Assembly: GCA_002900995.3 (NCBI GenBank) | Contig: CM035310.1 | Location: 3,365,367-3,429,366, forward strand | Direction of reading: 5' to 3' | DNA: 64,000 nucleotides | From: Ganoderma boninense | Lineage: Eukaryota; Basidiomycota; Agaricomycetes; Polyporales; Polyporaceae | In this document: in pieces, positions 1 to 10,200 of the stretch | Position numbering within the stretch: position 1 is the first letter of the stretch | Layout: each line of letters starts with the position of its first letter | The notes under the pieces: model-generated | Database searches by the model: none | What the model saw: only the letters and a program-made list of their open reading frames with translations | Told to the model about the DNA's origin: nothing | Translations under genes and position numbers: made by a program

Positions 1-2590
1 GCGACGGCCGTCGTGTTGGTGGGGCTTTCATAGCGCCGTGATCGGAGCTCGGCCACCAGTGCGCGCCAGCGCACCAGGTCGTTCGTCGGGGAGGTCATGT
101 ACACATTGGCCACGATGTTCCCATTGTTCATTGTGAAGATGCGGACATCTAGGGTGTTCAGGACATACCTCACGGCATTCTCGGTAGTCATCCCAGCAAA
201 GCGCGGGTTGTCCCGAACCATGTCTGCGATCCTGGTCCTGACCGACTCCTCCTCAAATACGCGCCGAACCGTGCCGTAGATTTCTCGTCTGTCCCCGTGG
301 GCAAAACGCTCGAGAGAGAATAGCCAGGTTCCGAAGACCAGCTGCGAGGAGTAGGGGAAGAAGGTCATATTGGGGTATGAGTAGACACGTCTGGCCACTC
401 CTTCGATGATCTGTTGGGGTAGGAGGCCGTGGACGGTGAAGACAGTTGGACGGGCTTGGGCGCCACGAGGGTCGTCAGGGTCATGCTCCGGGGGAATGAC
501 ATAGATCGCTTGTGTTTCGGGGATATTGAACGCCCTCCGCATAGCGAGTTCGAGGTCGTGCGCTGCCCGACGGTTTGCAGCGAAGTCAGTAGTGTATCGA
601 TAGTTCCAGACCTGGGCAAGCATAAGGGTGTTCGGTGGTGCGCTCGAGACACGTCTCACCCATGCTGCTGGCATTCCGTCCGCCAGCTCGAAGGCATCCT
701 GCCTGTGCACGATGGGGAAGCCTCCAGGGGGAGTCGGTGTGCGTGGACCGTCCGCCGTGACGTCTTGCATGACCAGTGGGATAGGGCCTACGGCAGGCAT
801 GAGCGCCTCGGGCAGGGGCGGAACAGGAGGACCGTGCTGGATGAGAGGGCCGCCATGCTGCGGAGGGATGATTGGGAGTTGCTGGAGCGGTTGGCGAGGC
901 TCTGGGCGGAGCAGCGGTGGCAGCGGAGGAGGCGGTTGGTTGTTCCCAGTCAGAGGGTGCGGAGGAGGGAGCGGGTGGGTCGTCCGTCCTTGGTCTACGA
1001 CGTTCTCCTCAGGCACAGTGGCGAGGGGCCTAGCAGGGGGGTTCCGTCGAAACTGGCTGTCGAACATGCCTGAGGCGACCATCCGGTAAGGGAGAGGTGT
1101 GCGTTCGCGGCCATGCCTCCGTGATGTGACAGGCGCGTGGCCGTCACTGGTGCCCATGTGTGACGGCTGTGAGGCCATGCTAGCAGCCTGTCGCGCTCCT
1201 TCTCCTGATCCACTGGCTGCACCTTGATCAGCTGCTGTTTGTCTCTCGTTCTCCTTGTCCTCGTCTGCCGGCCCTTCGTACAAGGTCGCTTCGCTGTCTA
1301 ACCCTCGCAAGATGGGAGGGGGAGGGTCAAAGACAGGTGGATCAACCTCCATGTCGTCCTGGCCATCCGTGGTGTTGGCCTGCGTTGGCCGGATGGGGGT
1401 CTGGGCTAGGAGGTATGCGGGAGGAGGTGGCCCACGAAGGAGGATGGGGGACTGAAGGGTATGCGGTTGAGTGAGATGGTTGAGGGGGGGACCAGGGGTA
1501 CGTGCTTCCGTCCGCACTGACGTGGTAGCTGTCGATGAGGACGCTTGTCCACTTCCTGATGCGTGTATACTCCCCAGGACTGGTCCCGGGTGCAGGCCTA
1601 ACCAGCTCGGGCGGGGCACGCGCTGCTGACCGAGAGAGCGCCGTCGTTGTTCTTCGATGCTAGGCGACCCCGACCACGGACGCTTCACAGGGCCTTGGGT
1701 TGGATCTTGGGCCTCGAGTTCGCGCAGGGGCAGGATCCAATCGCGTTCAATGTCTATCGTCTCCGCACCTGGTGGCGTTGTAGGGGTTGGAGGGCGGGAG
1801 TCTGGCTCAGGACCCAGAGAGGAGGTATGTACTCAAGGCTGCTAACGCTTCCTTCGTCGTCTGCTGAGGGTTCTTCCGTCATCAGCGGGACCTGCGAGCG
1901 GATCTCAAGGCGAGGAGGCTTAGGGCTTGAAGTGGCCGTGGGCCCCTCGGCGTTTGCCCCTGCTAGGGCGGCAGAAGCATGCACTTCTCTTTCGTTCTGT
2001 CCCCTCGGTGAGGCTATTTGGGATTGTCCTAGATAGCACGGTGCTCACCTCGACCACAGGAGACCCTTGCTCATTGGCGGCAGGCTCAGCAGCACTGCGG
2101 TCCAGGACACTTGCAGTTATTATCGGGGAAAGCTGCGGAGTGCCCAGCGGGACTGACGGAGGCGGGGGGGGGGACCTGAGGACCTGGGCGAAGGTCCGGT
2201 CAGGTGTCACCGGCGAGGACCTACGCCTCAACAGCCCCATGATCGGAGAGACCGGGTCGCCCTGGACTTGACCAACGAGGGGTTGAGGGAGCACCGCGGT
2301 TGCTCCTTCGCCATTCCCACCGACTGCCGCGGGCTCTCCAGGGTGCGTGGCAACGGCTTGTGGAGGGAGGGACCTGCAGCGGCAGCGGTCAGGGTGGTGT
2401 TCGCGGCCGTCGGGGGCAGGACTATGGTTAGCTTGGCCGGGGAGTACTCGTTTTCTCTACTCTCAGACCTCGTACGCGCGTTCTGACGACGTTTCCCTTT
2501 GCTGCGATTGCGCATGGCTATTCGGCGGGGTGCTAAGGCGTATGAGAAGCGTAGAGCAGAGGTGCGTTTCCGGGGGGAGTCGACTGTCAT
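1..2590 (-). mobile_element. Probable non-LTR retrotransposon ORF1 (gag-like), 5' part, frame-broken, runs off window
   Basis: The complementary strand carries one long coding-like stretch that is still open at base 1, so the 3' end lies outside. From about 1830 down to 1 it is a single open frame. It begins with a basic start (MTVDSPRKRTS near 2590), continues as a proline-rich, low-complexity segment (runs such as PPPPL), and ends in a folded-looking part containing FTVHGLLPQQ, a TFFPYSS strand, and NTLDVRIFTMNN near bases 100-200. That order resembles ORF1 of Tad-like LINEs in basidiomycetes, from memory of the family. The reading frame changes at least twice, around 1984-1830 and around 2290, so the copy is either decayed or has sequence errors. 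No endonuclease or reverse transcriptase is in view. It could instead be an ordinary host gene with a disordered N-terminus. Confidence 0.4.
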
Positions 2591-3830
2591 GGGTCGCTGC
2601 CCTTCTGTTTATTATCTGACGGCTTCTGGTTGTCAGGTTCCATGGTGGCTCGAGCTGGTTGTCGGGAGGCATGCCATCGCCGACATAGGGGAGGCCGTTT
2701 CATTCCGATGCTCAGGTGTTTCAAGGCACATTTCCTTGTCAATTGGTGGCCTGCACCTCGGACATGATAAGGCAAGCAGCGTATGTCTGCGTTCTGTTTT
2801 GCTGAGCTCATACTTGTGCTGATTGCAGGCGGCCTCAGTGGGCCTGTAGGCTGTCCTAGTCTCGCGGTTTCATCCGAAGCTGTCTTTTTGTGGCTCGGCA
2901 ACCTCGGCTTCGCTCATCTTCGTGCTCTACTGGGGGGGAAGACGGGGCGGCGGTATTCCTTCGGGTCGGCTTTCCATTCCGTTATCTCGTCTCCACCCGA
3001 TGCTGGGCTCGCTGTCTTTCGTGTTGGGCTCACTGTTCGTCTCGTCTGTGCAGGGCGACACCTCGGCTCTCCAGCTCCTCACTCTGAGGCAGGGTGTGGG
3101 GGAGTCTTTGCCGGCGTATGGTGTGTGGGGAAAGTTGGTACAGTAGTGCTTGCTTTTGTCGCGTAGTCTACATACAGCCTACCACTGCAATTTAGTACAC
3201 CAGTTTTTCCTCTAGTGATCAGAGGTGTAGTGCACCATGGATCCAGCCCGTTGGCTATTCCCTCTGAAGGGCGACGCCTGGCTACAGCAGCTGAGGGACA
3301 GAGCCCTGAACGTTTGAACCCGCGCTCGGGGGGCCTTTCTCAGGCGCAGGCGTATAAGCCTGGAGGGAGCGGCTCTCACCACCTCTTCATGCACTTACAA
3401 GTCAGAGGCTTCTGGTGTGCCTCATTCTGCCTTCCACAGTTATTTTGCCGTGCAGAGACAGCTTCACCGAGTCTGGCTCGTTTCGATGCGTTGCATTCTA
3501 TAGAGTACAGGACCCAGGCTGACCGCCCTAGAGCCAGCCGTGGGAAAACGCACCATGGTGGTGGTAAGAGGGAAAGGCCTTTTGGTGTGGCTTGATGAGT
3601 ACATACTTGCCAGCAGTGGAGTCGCATTCATATAGAGTCTTGACGTCGTGAACGAATCAAGGAGTTCTATAGTCCTTGTAAATCCGTGGAAAGAGCTCAA
3701 CATTCTCTAGGGCTGTGAGAGTCGATTCAACTGAAGAAGAAACCAGGAAGGTACGCGCGAGTCGGACATGCGAACGAAGCTTCGTAGCGGGGGTACGCAG
3801 GAGAAGGGATCTTCGGAAACAACCGGCTGT
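2591..3830. other. Intergenic, no supported gene
   Basis: Only short overlapping open frames on both strands, with no recognisable domain or paired splice sites. This may include the 5' flank of the minus-strand element that ends near 2590. Confidence 0.5.
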
Positions 3831-3847
3831 CGCGTGACCGTGTGACG
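3831..3847 (+). promoter_or_regulatory. GTGAC-type promoter element of the BTB copy at 3921
   Basis: Two closely spaced copies of the core lie about 80 bp before the ATG (CGCGTGACC followed by GTGTGACGG). The same core recurs at similar distances before several other BTB genes here. The link is a by-eye comparison. Confidence 0.4.
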
Positions 3848-3920
3848 GAACCTCGTTGTAGCGCGGCTCCGAGTTCGAGGCCAGACGGGCTCCTCTTGCT
3901 CTCCCCCACCGTGTCCCACC

Positions 3921-5062
3921 ATGCCAAACCCCACCACTACTCGCCAACCGAAGCGTACGAGGCCCTCTGACGATGCCCAAGACACGGATTCATCAATGTC
4001 CTCTTCTGCTAGTTCCACCCTCATGCTTCGTCGACACACCGACTTCTGGTTCCAGGATGGCAACATCGTGCTCGTGGCTCGGCGCACGGGTTTTCGCATC
4101 TACCGTGGCCTGCTCTCCTCTCAGTCAACAGTTTTTCGGACATGTTCGCCTCAGCGACCTCTAACTCCGAGGAGACCTTCAACGGGTGCCCGGTCGTACA
4201 CCTCTCTGACTCACCGCACGACCTCCGCCCATCTCCTCAACGTCCTCATCCATAAGAAGCGCATATAGTGAGTGTTTTCTCCTTTATTAGAACGATAAAC
4301 TCATGCACCCTGTTGCTTTTGCGTGTGATGTCTTTTTCTGTCAGTTACCAGGCGACGGACGGAGATCCAGTCCGCACTTTCGAGGAGGTCTCGGCTCTCG
4401 TGCATCTAGCGCATAAGTACCACATCCAAGCTGTCCAAGACCAAGCTCTTGCTTCCCTTCAGCTTCTCGACTTTACAAGCGACTTCGCTACCTTCTGCAA
4501 GAGCTTTTCAAAAAAGAAGCTCGTCACTATGCCTGCAGAGTCCATGGGCGCGATGCATCTTGCGCGTTTGAAAGACACCCCATCTATGCTCCCTCTCGCT
4601 TTGTACAACTGCGCATACCTTGGTACAGCAGTCTTCGATGGCTGGAAGCGACGCGACGGCACCATCGAGGAGCTCTCCCCCGCTGACCTCCAACGGTGCA
4701 TCAACGGTCGCATCATCCTCAGTCGGGAGCAGTTCTCTTTGCTCCTGCGGCTCTTCAAGGCCACTCCGTACGCTGAATGCAACTATCCTGAGCACTGCGA
4801 GGAGGGTCTCCAGAAGATGCACGACGCTGTGGTCCCTGCGTGGGCTTCGACGGGCTGGGAGGCGCTCGCGGACTGGACGGGCGCGCTGCGGAGCTATGTG
4901 TCCAAGTACGACCTATGCGAGCTCTGCGGGGAGATGCTCTTGGACCGGAACCGGCGGGAGCGGAGGAAGGTGTGGAACAGGCTTCCGGAAATCTTCGGCG
5001 TCGAGGTCAAGCAGTGGGGGGAGCCCGAGTCCGAGTCCGAGGATGAGTCCGAGGACGAGTGA
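3921..5062 (+). CDS. BTB/POZ protein, array copy 1 (two compensating indels)
   Basis: Two exons, 3921-4267 and 4345-5062, with a GTGAGT...CAG intron, give about 354 residues. The start is the ATG before PKRTRPSDD, matching the basic N-termini of the paralogs. The BTB domain starts at FWFQDGNIVLVA and crosses the intron. The C-terminal half has C-x5-C (CNYPEHC), then CELC, RRERRKVWNRLPEIF, and an acidic SESEDESEDE tail. Inside exon 1 a T is missing near 4137 and a C is extra near 4221, judged against the paralogs. About 28 residues of the BTB core (where others read SDMFAS...GCPVVHLSD) are therefore in the wrong frame, yet no stop appears and the frame is restored. Known BTB proteins often serve as Cullin-3 adaptors; that role here is inferred. 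It may be a decaying gene or an assembly error. Confidence 0.8.
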
Positions 5063-5539
5063 TTGTGAGCGTGACTTTCACTTCTTGATCGTGAACGTAC
5101 CCCCCCTCCCCCTGCTTGCGTCTGATGGCGAGCCCTGTCTGTCCTGGTGCATACAGCACTTCCTGCCTGCGCTTCTGTTCTGGTGCCCGGCTTGACTGGA
5201 CGAGCTTCCGTTTGACTCCTTCGACGATGTGCACTGTTGCTCTTCTGCGATGTCTGTGTGTAGCTCCGGATTCGTCACGCGCTTGCTCCTTGCTCTCAGA
5301 CGTGTTTGGTGTTCGATGCGTCAATATACAAGGGATTTTTCTGCAGGATTTCAAGGAAGTCTCGAGCTCAAGTTACTTGCCACCAACCGAAAACAGGTGG
5401 GACAAGCGCAAGCAAGCAGGACCGCACATGCACAAGGCATCTCCTTTGTCACGGTCGCTTCGCTCGTGTTCCGCTCGACTGAGGTCCTTCCCCTCATGTG
5501 CGCTCACCTGAAGGCTGGTTCCGCCACACCGCGCCTGAA
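5063..5539. other. Intergenic between BTB copies 1 and 2
   Basis: 3' flank of copy 1 and decayed sequence leading into the relic. No gene-like frame supported. Confidence 0.5.
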
Positions 5540-6310
5540 CTGGCTCCTTGGATAGCTTCGAGCGGTATGATGGTTGCCGGGTTCCAGGCGGCAACGCCGG
5601 CCTCACCGGCAACACGACCGCCGCTCTCCGTATAATTATTTCAGGCTTGTCCTCTCCCAGTAGACCGGAAGACGTGTCTTCAACGTCAATATCCGATGGC
5701 GACGAGCCGTTCGCAGGATGCTGGTTCATCCATGTCTCATTCTGCTGCCTGAACGTGATGACTGTACATCCTCTTGTTCCGCCGGCGCCGTCGAGGTGAT
5801 CAAGTTCGCTCGCCTAACGTGCAAACTCCCGAGCCTCTCTGTGACTTTTCCATTTCAGCACACCTAGTGGCGGCAGACTTCTCGACGACTGGACGCATGG
5901 GGGCGACAGCATCGAGCAGCTCTCCGTCGACGATCTCCGCCGGTGCCTCGGCTCGCGCTGCCTCCTTGCGTCTTAGGCGGCATCTCTTCCGTCATGCGTC
6001 TTTCCGGCAGGCACGCGGCTGGCTCGAGGCCTACAGGACGCTGTGCCCTGCCTGCTCTCGCGACAGTGCACCTGAGACGACCCTCATGCGCATCCGGGCA
6101 AGCAGTAGCCCTGAAGGAACTGGGGGCTGATGATCGAAGAAATCATCCAGCAAAAGGAGGGAGAAACAGACGATGCTAGTGAGCACGGGGCGGTGTGCGA
6201 GAAGGCGCTATCGCGGATGCAGGTAAACTGACGGGAGAGGTACATATGCTCGTAGGCCTTGTGCCCGAGCTCTTCGAGTTGGGATTTCCGATTCCAGTCG
6301 CCCGTGGGGT
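5540..6310 (+). pseudogene. Relic of a BTB array gene (copy 2)
   Basis: A strongly decayed copy closest to the gene at 6561, recognisable piece by piece. Near 5545-5640 the text FERYDGCRVPGGN stands where copy 3 has FERHDEFWLPDGN. Near 5650-5770 TSISDGDEPFAGC matches the second part of BTB exon 1. At 5868-5980 LLDDWTHGGDSIEQLS, then VDDLRRCL, match the central region. Near 6150-6280 CEKAL and LVPELFEL match the C-terminal CxxC and LPEIF block. Stops and frame changes separate the pieces, and no exon-intron boundary survives. It cannot encode a protein. The collinear order shows that it is a degraded whole gene rather than scattered similarity. Confidence 0.65.
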
Positions 6311-6445
6311 TGTGGAGGCGGGGAATGACATCCGAGTTGTAAGTAGACGGCGAGGACATGTAAAAAGGTTCGTGGCAGGCTCGCATTATGTTTGTACTGG
6401 GGTGGGATTCCGCAGGCAAATTTGAACTTCGAAAACCACCAGCCA

Positions 6446-6454
6446 GCGCGTGAC
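6446..6454 (+). promoter_or_regulatory. GTGAC-type element before BTB copy 3
   Basis: GCGCGTGAC, 107 bp before the ATG at 6561. Same core as before copies 1 and 4. Confidence 0.35.
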
Positions 6455-6560
6455 TAGATGATGGGACAAATCCGAACAAACAAGCGACGGTGCTGTGTGC
6501 TGCGGCCGCCTCGCGGCCGTTGGCCTCGTCGATATCACTGCCCTGAACACTTTGCGTACA

Positions 6561-7666
6561 ATGTCTGGTGAGCACCTGCTGGCCAAGCGCGCCTCACTTG
6601 GGGCTCCTTCCAGCTCTGCTTCATCTACATCTTCCTTTGAGCGGCATGATGAATTCTGGCTTCCAGATGGAAACCTCATTCTCGTCGCGAACGAGACCAC
6701 CGCGTTCCGCATCTATCGCTCGCTCATCGCCTCCCAGTCGACCGTCTTCGAGGACATGTTTACCGCGTCTACATCAAACGATGACGAGCTCTACGAGGGA
6801 TGTCCGGTCGTGCACTTGTCGGACTCCCCTCAAGACCCCGCTCATCTCCTCCGAGTGCTGCTTCCAAAGTCCCGACGGCTGTACGTCTCTTCATCCTCTC
6901 CCCTCACCATTGAGGGACAGTGTCTGATCCCATCTTATGGTCTGACAGATATCACGGCACGAGTCCTGGCACGTTCCACGAGATCTCCGCCGTCATCCGC
7001 CTCGCGCACAAATACCATATCCAGGACGTGCAGGACCAAGTCCTCGCCTCTCTCCGAACGTGCTTGTTTTCTCCCAACTTCGACGATTGGCACAAGCTGC
7101 CCACCTTGGAGTGTTTAAGATACACGGGCCCCACCGTAGCGATCGCCGTCGTGACCCTCGCCCGCCTCACTCGCTGCTCCCGGGGGCGCTCTACACCTGC
7201 GCCCATCTCGAGGGAAAGGTCCTCGACGGCTGGGCGCGCGAGGACGGCACTGTCGAGCATCTGTCCATGGGGGACCTGCGGCGGTGTCTGAACGCCCACC
7301 GGGTGCTCGTGCTCGAGATGATGTCCTTGCCAGCGCGCATTCACATTGGACGGCCACGTCGAGGCATGCGCGACCGCGGCACGGTGCCGGCTCGCGTGCC
7401 AGCACGTGCTGGTGCGCATCATGAGCTCGGAGATGGCCCCGGGGAGGCGGGTGCTCTGGAGCTGGAACACCACCATCCAGCAGATGGCCGAGGGCAAGGA
7501 CGGCGACGAGCTGACGGTCTGCAAGGCGTGCGAGAAGGTGCTGTTGGAGAGGAACCGGCGAGAGAGGTGGCTGCTTTGGAAGAAGCTGCCGGAGATATTT
7601 GATATCACGGTTGATGGTTGGGGGTCAGAAACGGGGGACGAGGGCGAGGGTACAACGAATGCCTAG
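6561..7666 (+). pseudogene. BTB/POZ protein, array copy 3 (two frame lesions)
   Basis: Exon 1 is 6561-6880 and is intact (MSGEHLLAKRAS..., FWLPDGNLILVA, STVFEDMF, LLPKSRRL). The intron is 6881-6948 (GTACGT...CAG). Exon 2 starts in frame (FHEISAVIRLAHKYHIQDVQ) but loses frame near 7170, where the conserved LTDT is missing. It is then readable in a second frame (ALYTCAHLEGKVLDGW, VEHLSMGDLRRC) and shifts again near 7350 into a third, which holds C-x5-C (CATAARC), CKAC, RRERWLLWKKLPEIF and the stop at 7664-7666. As given it would be truncated. Everything else is well preserved, so either recent inactivation or consensus errors could explain it. Confidence 0.7.
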
Positions 7667-8066
7667 CAGCTCTATTTTGTGAGTGATTATGCCCTGAAGT
7701 GTGCCATCCTGATCTTACATCCATTCTTTGTTAGTCTCGAGCCCTCGAAATGCATCCTTTGGCGCGGCCGATCTAGTACTGTTTTTCCTCCTTGTACTTG
7801 TGAGTTAGGTCCTATTCTCGAGTGTATTGCATTATACACTGTATAAGTGGCACCTCGTCGAGTCGGCACTTTCAAGTTCTAACCGCCATATTGCCCAGCT
7901 GAATAAACTATCTGGTGTGAGGTAGCACTTCAGAGTGCGTATGTGCTGGATCAATTTAGGTTGAGGTATTGCAAAACTCGTTGCAGACTTACAATCCCGC
8001 CTAGCAGTCAAGTTTCAGGCTTGCGGCTCCCGGCCAAGTCATGGCGGCTGTAGTGACGCCCGTGTT
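7667..8066. other. Intergenic between BTB copies 3 and 4
   Basis: 3' flank of copy 3 and upstream region of copy 4. No gene seen. Confidence 0.5.
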
Positions 8067-8076
8067 ACGCGTGACA
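8067..8076 (+). promoter_or_regulatory. ACGCGTGACATAACG-like promoter element, BTB copy 4
   Basis: The block ACGCGTGACATAACGAG begins here, about 80 bp before the ATG at 8155. Nearly the same block (GTGACRTAACGRG) occurs on the minus strand before copies 6 and 8. Confidence 0.45.
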
Positions 8077-8154
8077 TAACGAGTTTGGCATCGAGTCACG
8101 GTGGTGTTTCAGATCTTCAGACTTTTCCTCCGCGCTTTCAATGTGGTATCCGCC

Positions 8155-9317
8155 ATGTCCGACGCTGCAGATACCCGCCCTCCGAAGCGTACAAGGCTTT
8201 CTGGCGACCCACTTCAAGAGAAGAGGCAAGACTCCTCACGTTCGTCTTCCAAGCCTCAATTCAGGCCCGCGGCTGAGTTTTGGTTTGATGACGGGAACAT
8301 CATCCTCGTCGCTTCGCCTCGACATGTGGCCTTCCGCATCTATCGCGGCCTCCTTGCTTCGCAGTCAACCATCTTCTCCGACATGTTCGCCTCCTCAAGC
8401 TCGAGCGCCGAGGAGTCCTTTCAAGGTTGTCCGATCGTACAGCTCTCGGACTCGCACCACGATTTGTCGCACCTCCTCCGCATCCTTCTCCCCAAATCGC
8501 GCATTCAGTGAGTGCCTCCCATCAGGTATATTTCGCGATGTCTCGTGGACTTCGGCTGACATCTCTCTTATTCACCAGCTACCAGCGCACGGACGCGGAC
8601 CCCGTGCGCACCTTCAGCGAAGTGTCCGCGCTCGTCCGGCTCGCGCACGAATACCACATCCAGCCAGTCCAGGACCAAGCCCTCGCAGCCCTCGGTCTCT
8701 TCGACTTCACGGACGACTTCAACACCCACTTCACCGGGGTGCTTAACAACACGAGGTCGCTCATGAGCAAGGACGCGCAGGCGATCGGCGCCGTGAACCT
8801 TGCGCGCCTCACGGACACGCCCTCCATGCTCCCCCTCGCGCTGTACCACTGCGCGTACCTCGGCGGCGCGCTGCTCGACGGCTGGAAGCGGCGCGACGGC
8901 ACGGTCGAGCATCTCACGCGCGCGGACCAGCAGCGGTGCATCGACGGGCGCGTCGTGCTCGCCGAGGAGCAGCACATGCTGCTGTTCCAGCTCTTCGAGG
9001 GGGAGTCGAGCGAGGACTGCGTGCAGCCCTGGGCGTGCGAGGAGATGCTCGTGAACATGCAGGAGAACACGATGCTCTCGCGGGCCTACAGGGACTGCCC
9101 GGCGCTCGCGGACTGGACGGGGACGTGGAGAGGAACCGAGCTGTGCGGGGAGTGCGAGGCGGAGCTTGGGCGGCGGAACAGGCGGCTGCAGAGGAAGATA
9201 TGGAACAAGCTCCCGGAGATATTCGATATCGAGGTCGAGGGGTGGGTAGAACCTGAGTCCGACGAGTCCGAGTCGGATGACGGATTTGAGGCGGAGGATG
9301 GGTCGGACGACGAATGA
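8155..9317 (+). CDS. BTB/POZ protein, array copy 4, intact
   Basis: Exons 8155-8507 and 8579-9317 join in frame (GTGAGT...CAG, phase 2) to 363 residues. The ATG is chosen because PPKRTRLSGD follows, as in the paralogs. The upstream frame is open but has no better ATG. Residues 41-160 form the BTB domain (EFWFDDGN, FRIYRGLLASQSTIF, GCPIVQLSD, LLPKSRI, then EVSALVRLAHEYHI). Residues 180-260 carry the family block VNLARLTDTPSMLPLALYHC and the LLDGWKRRDGTVEHL segment. Cysteines 265 and 271 form C-x5-C and 307 and 310 form C-x2-C, followed by NRRLQRKIWNKLPEIFDIEVEGW. The tail is acidic (SDESESDDGFEAEDGSDDE). No enzymatic motif is present. A Cullin-3 substrate adaptor role is inferred from the BTB domain. 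This is the best reference copy of the array. Confidence 0.9.
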
Positions 9318-10200
9318 GCCCTTCATCGAGTGGTGAGCCCTCATTTACTGTACCTTCTGGATTGAGTTTCATGGCGGCGTTCGACATTAGCGTTCAATCA
9401 ATACGTCGCTGTGGATGTTTAGCCTTCTGGTGCGTGGTTATCGAATGCGCTTCGGCCTCCGTTCATCTCCAACTAATTGTAAACATTCCTTCAGCCCAAC
9501 ACACTCTATCTGCTTATCTCTTCTGGCCGTATATTGTACTGCGGTATAATTTCGAATGATGCGCTGTCGCACGCTGGGGCTGTCTCCTGTTGGGTGCCAT
9601 AGTCAGGTATTCGTGAGCCTTGTTTTCTACCTTATCTGCTCTTCAGCTGCTCAAGCAAATGTAAGTCATCCCCGGCCGTCGCAATGGCGCCGACAGTCAT
9701 GCGGCGCCACACGTCCTCTGGAATATCACGAGAACCGATGATACGGTTCAGAGAAGCGTGTCTGCTTGGAATATGCCCCACATCTTTGCATATCGCCGTT
9801 CAATATGCGGTCCATACCCGTAACACGAAGTTTAGCGTCTGCTATGAGCATGCAGCCACGACCCGGAGTACTAGTGGTGTTCGTGATCCCAGTCATGAAT
9901 CCGCCGATTGGCTTACTGTTTAAAGTTGCAGGTATACTGCACTTGACGTTTCGCCCACCTTGGCTTATCGACTCTACCCAGTCTATGGAGCGCTCCGATC
10001 CGTGGCGCATATCGGATAATGACCTCCGTGAGTGTCGGTGTCTCCGATGGAGAGAACAAATCTAGATAGACCCCGTCCTACAGACTGTCGACAGCAGAAC
10101 CCTAATACACATCCATCTATACATTATCGCCAAGGCTCTCACCGGAACCGCATCACTACTCTTCCATTCTCCTGGGAAGCACCTTTGACCTCCAGTACTC
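9318..10200. other. Intergenic, no gene seen
   Basis: 3' flank of BTB copy 4 and 5' flank of the membrane-protein gene at 10201. Only short overlapping frames. Confidence 0.5.

Noticed and set aside
2783..3166. 127-codon plus frame with signal-like start
   Set aside because: Low-complexity composition, no domain and no splice or promoter context.
8568..9344. 258-codon minus frame opposite BTB copy 4
   Set aside because: An antisense artefact of GC-rich codons. The plus strand carries the BTB and Cys module with matching paralogs.
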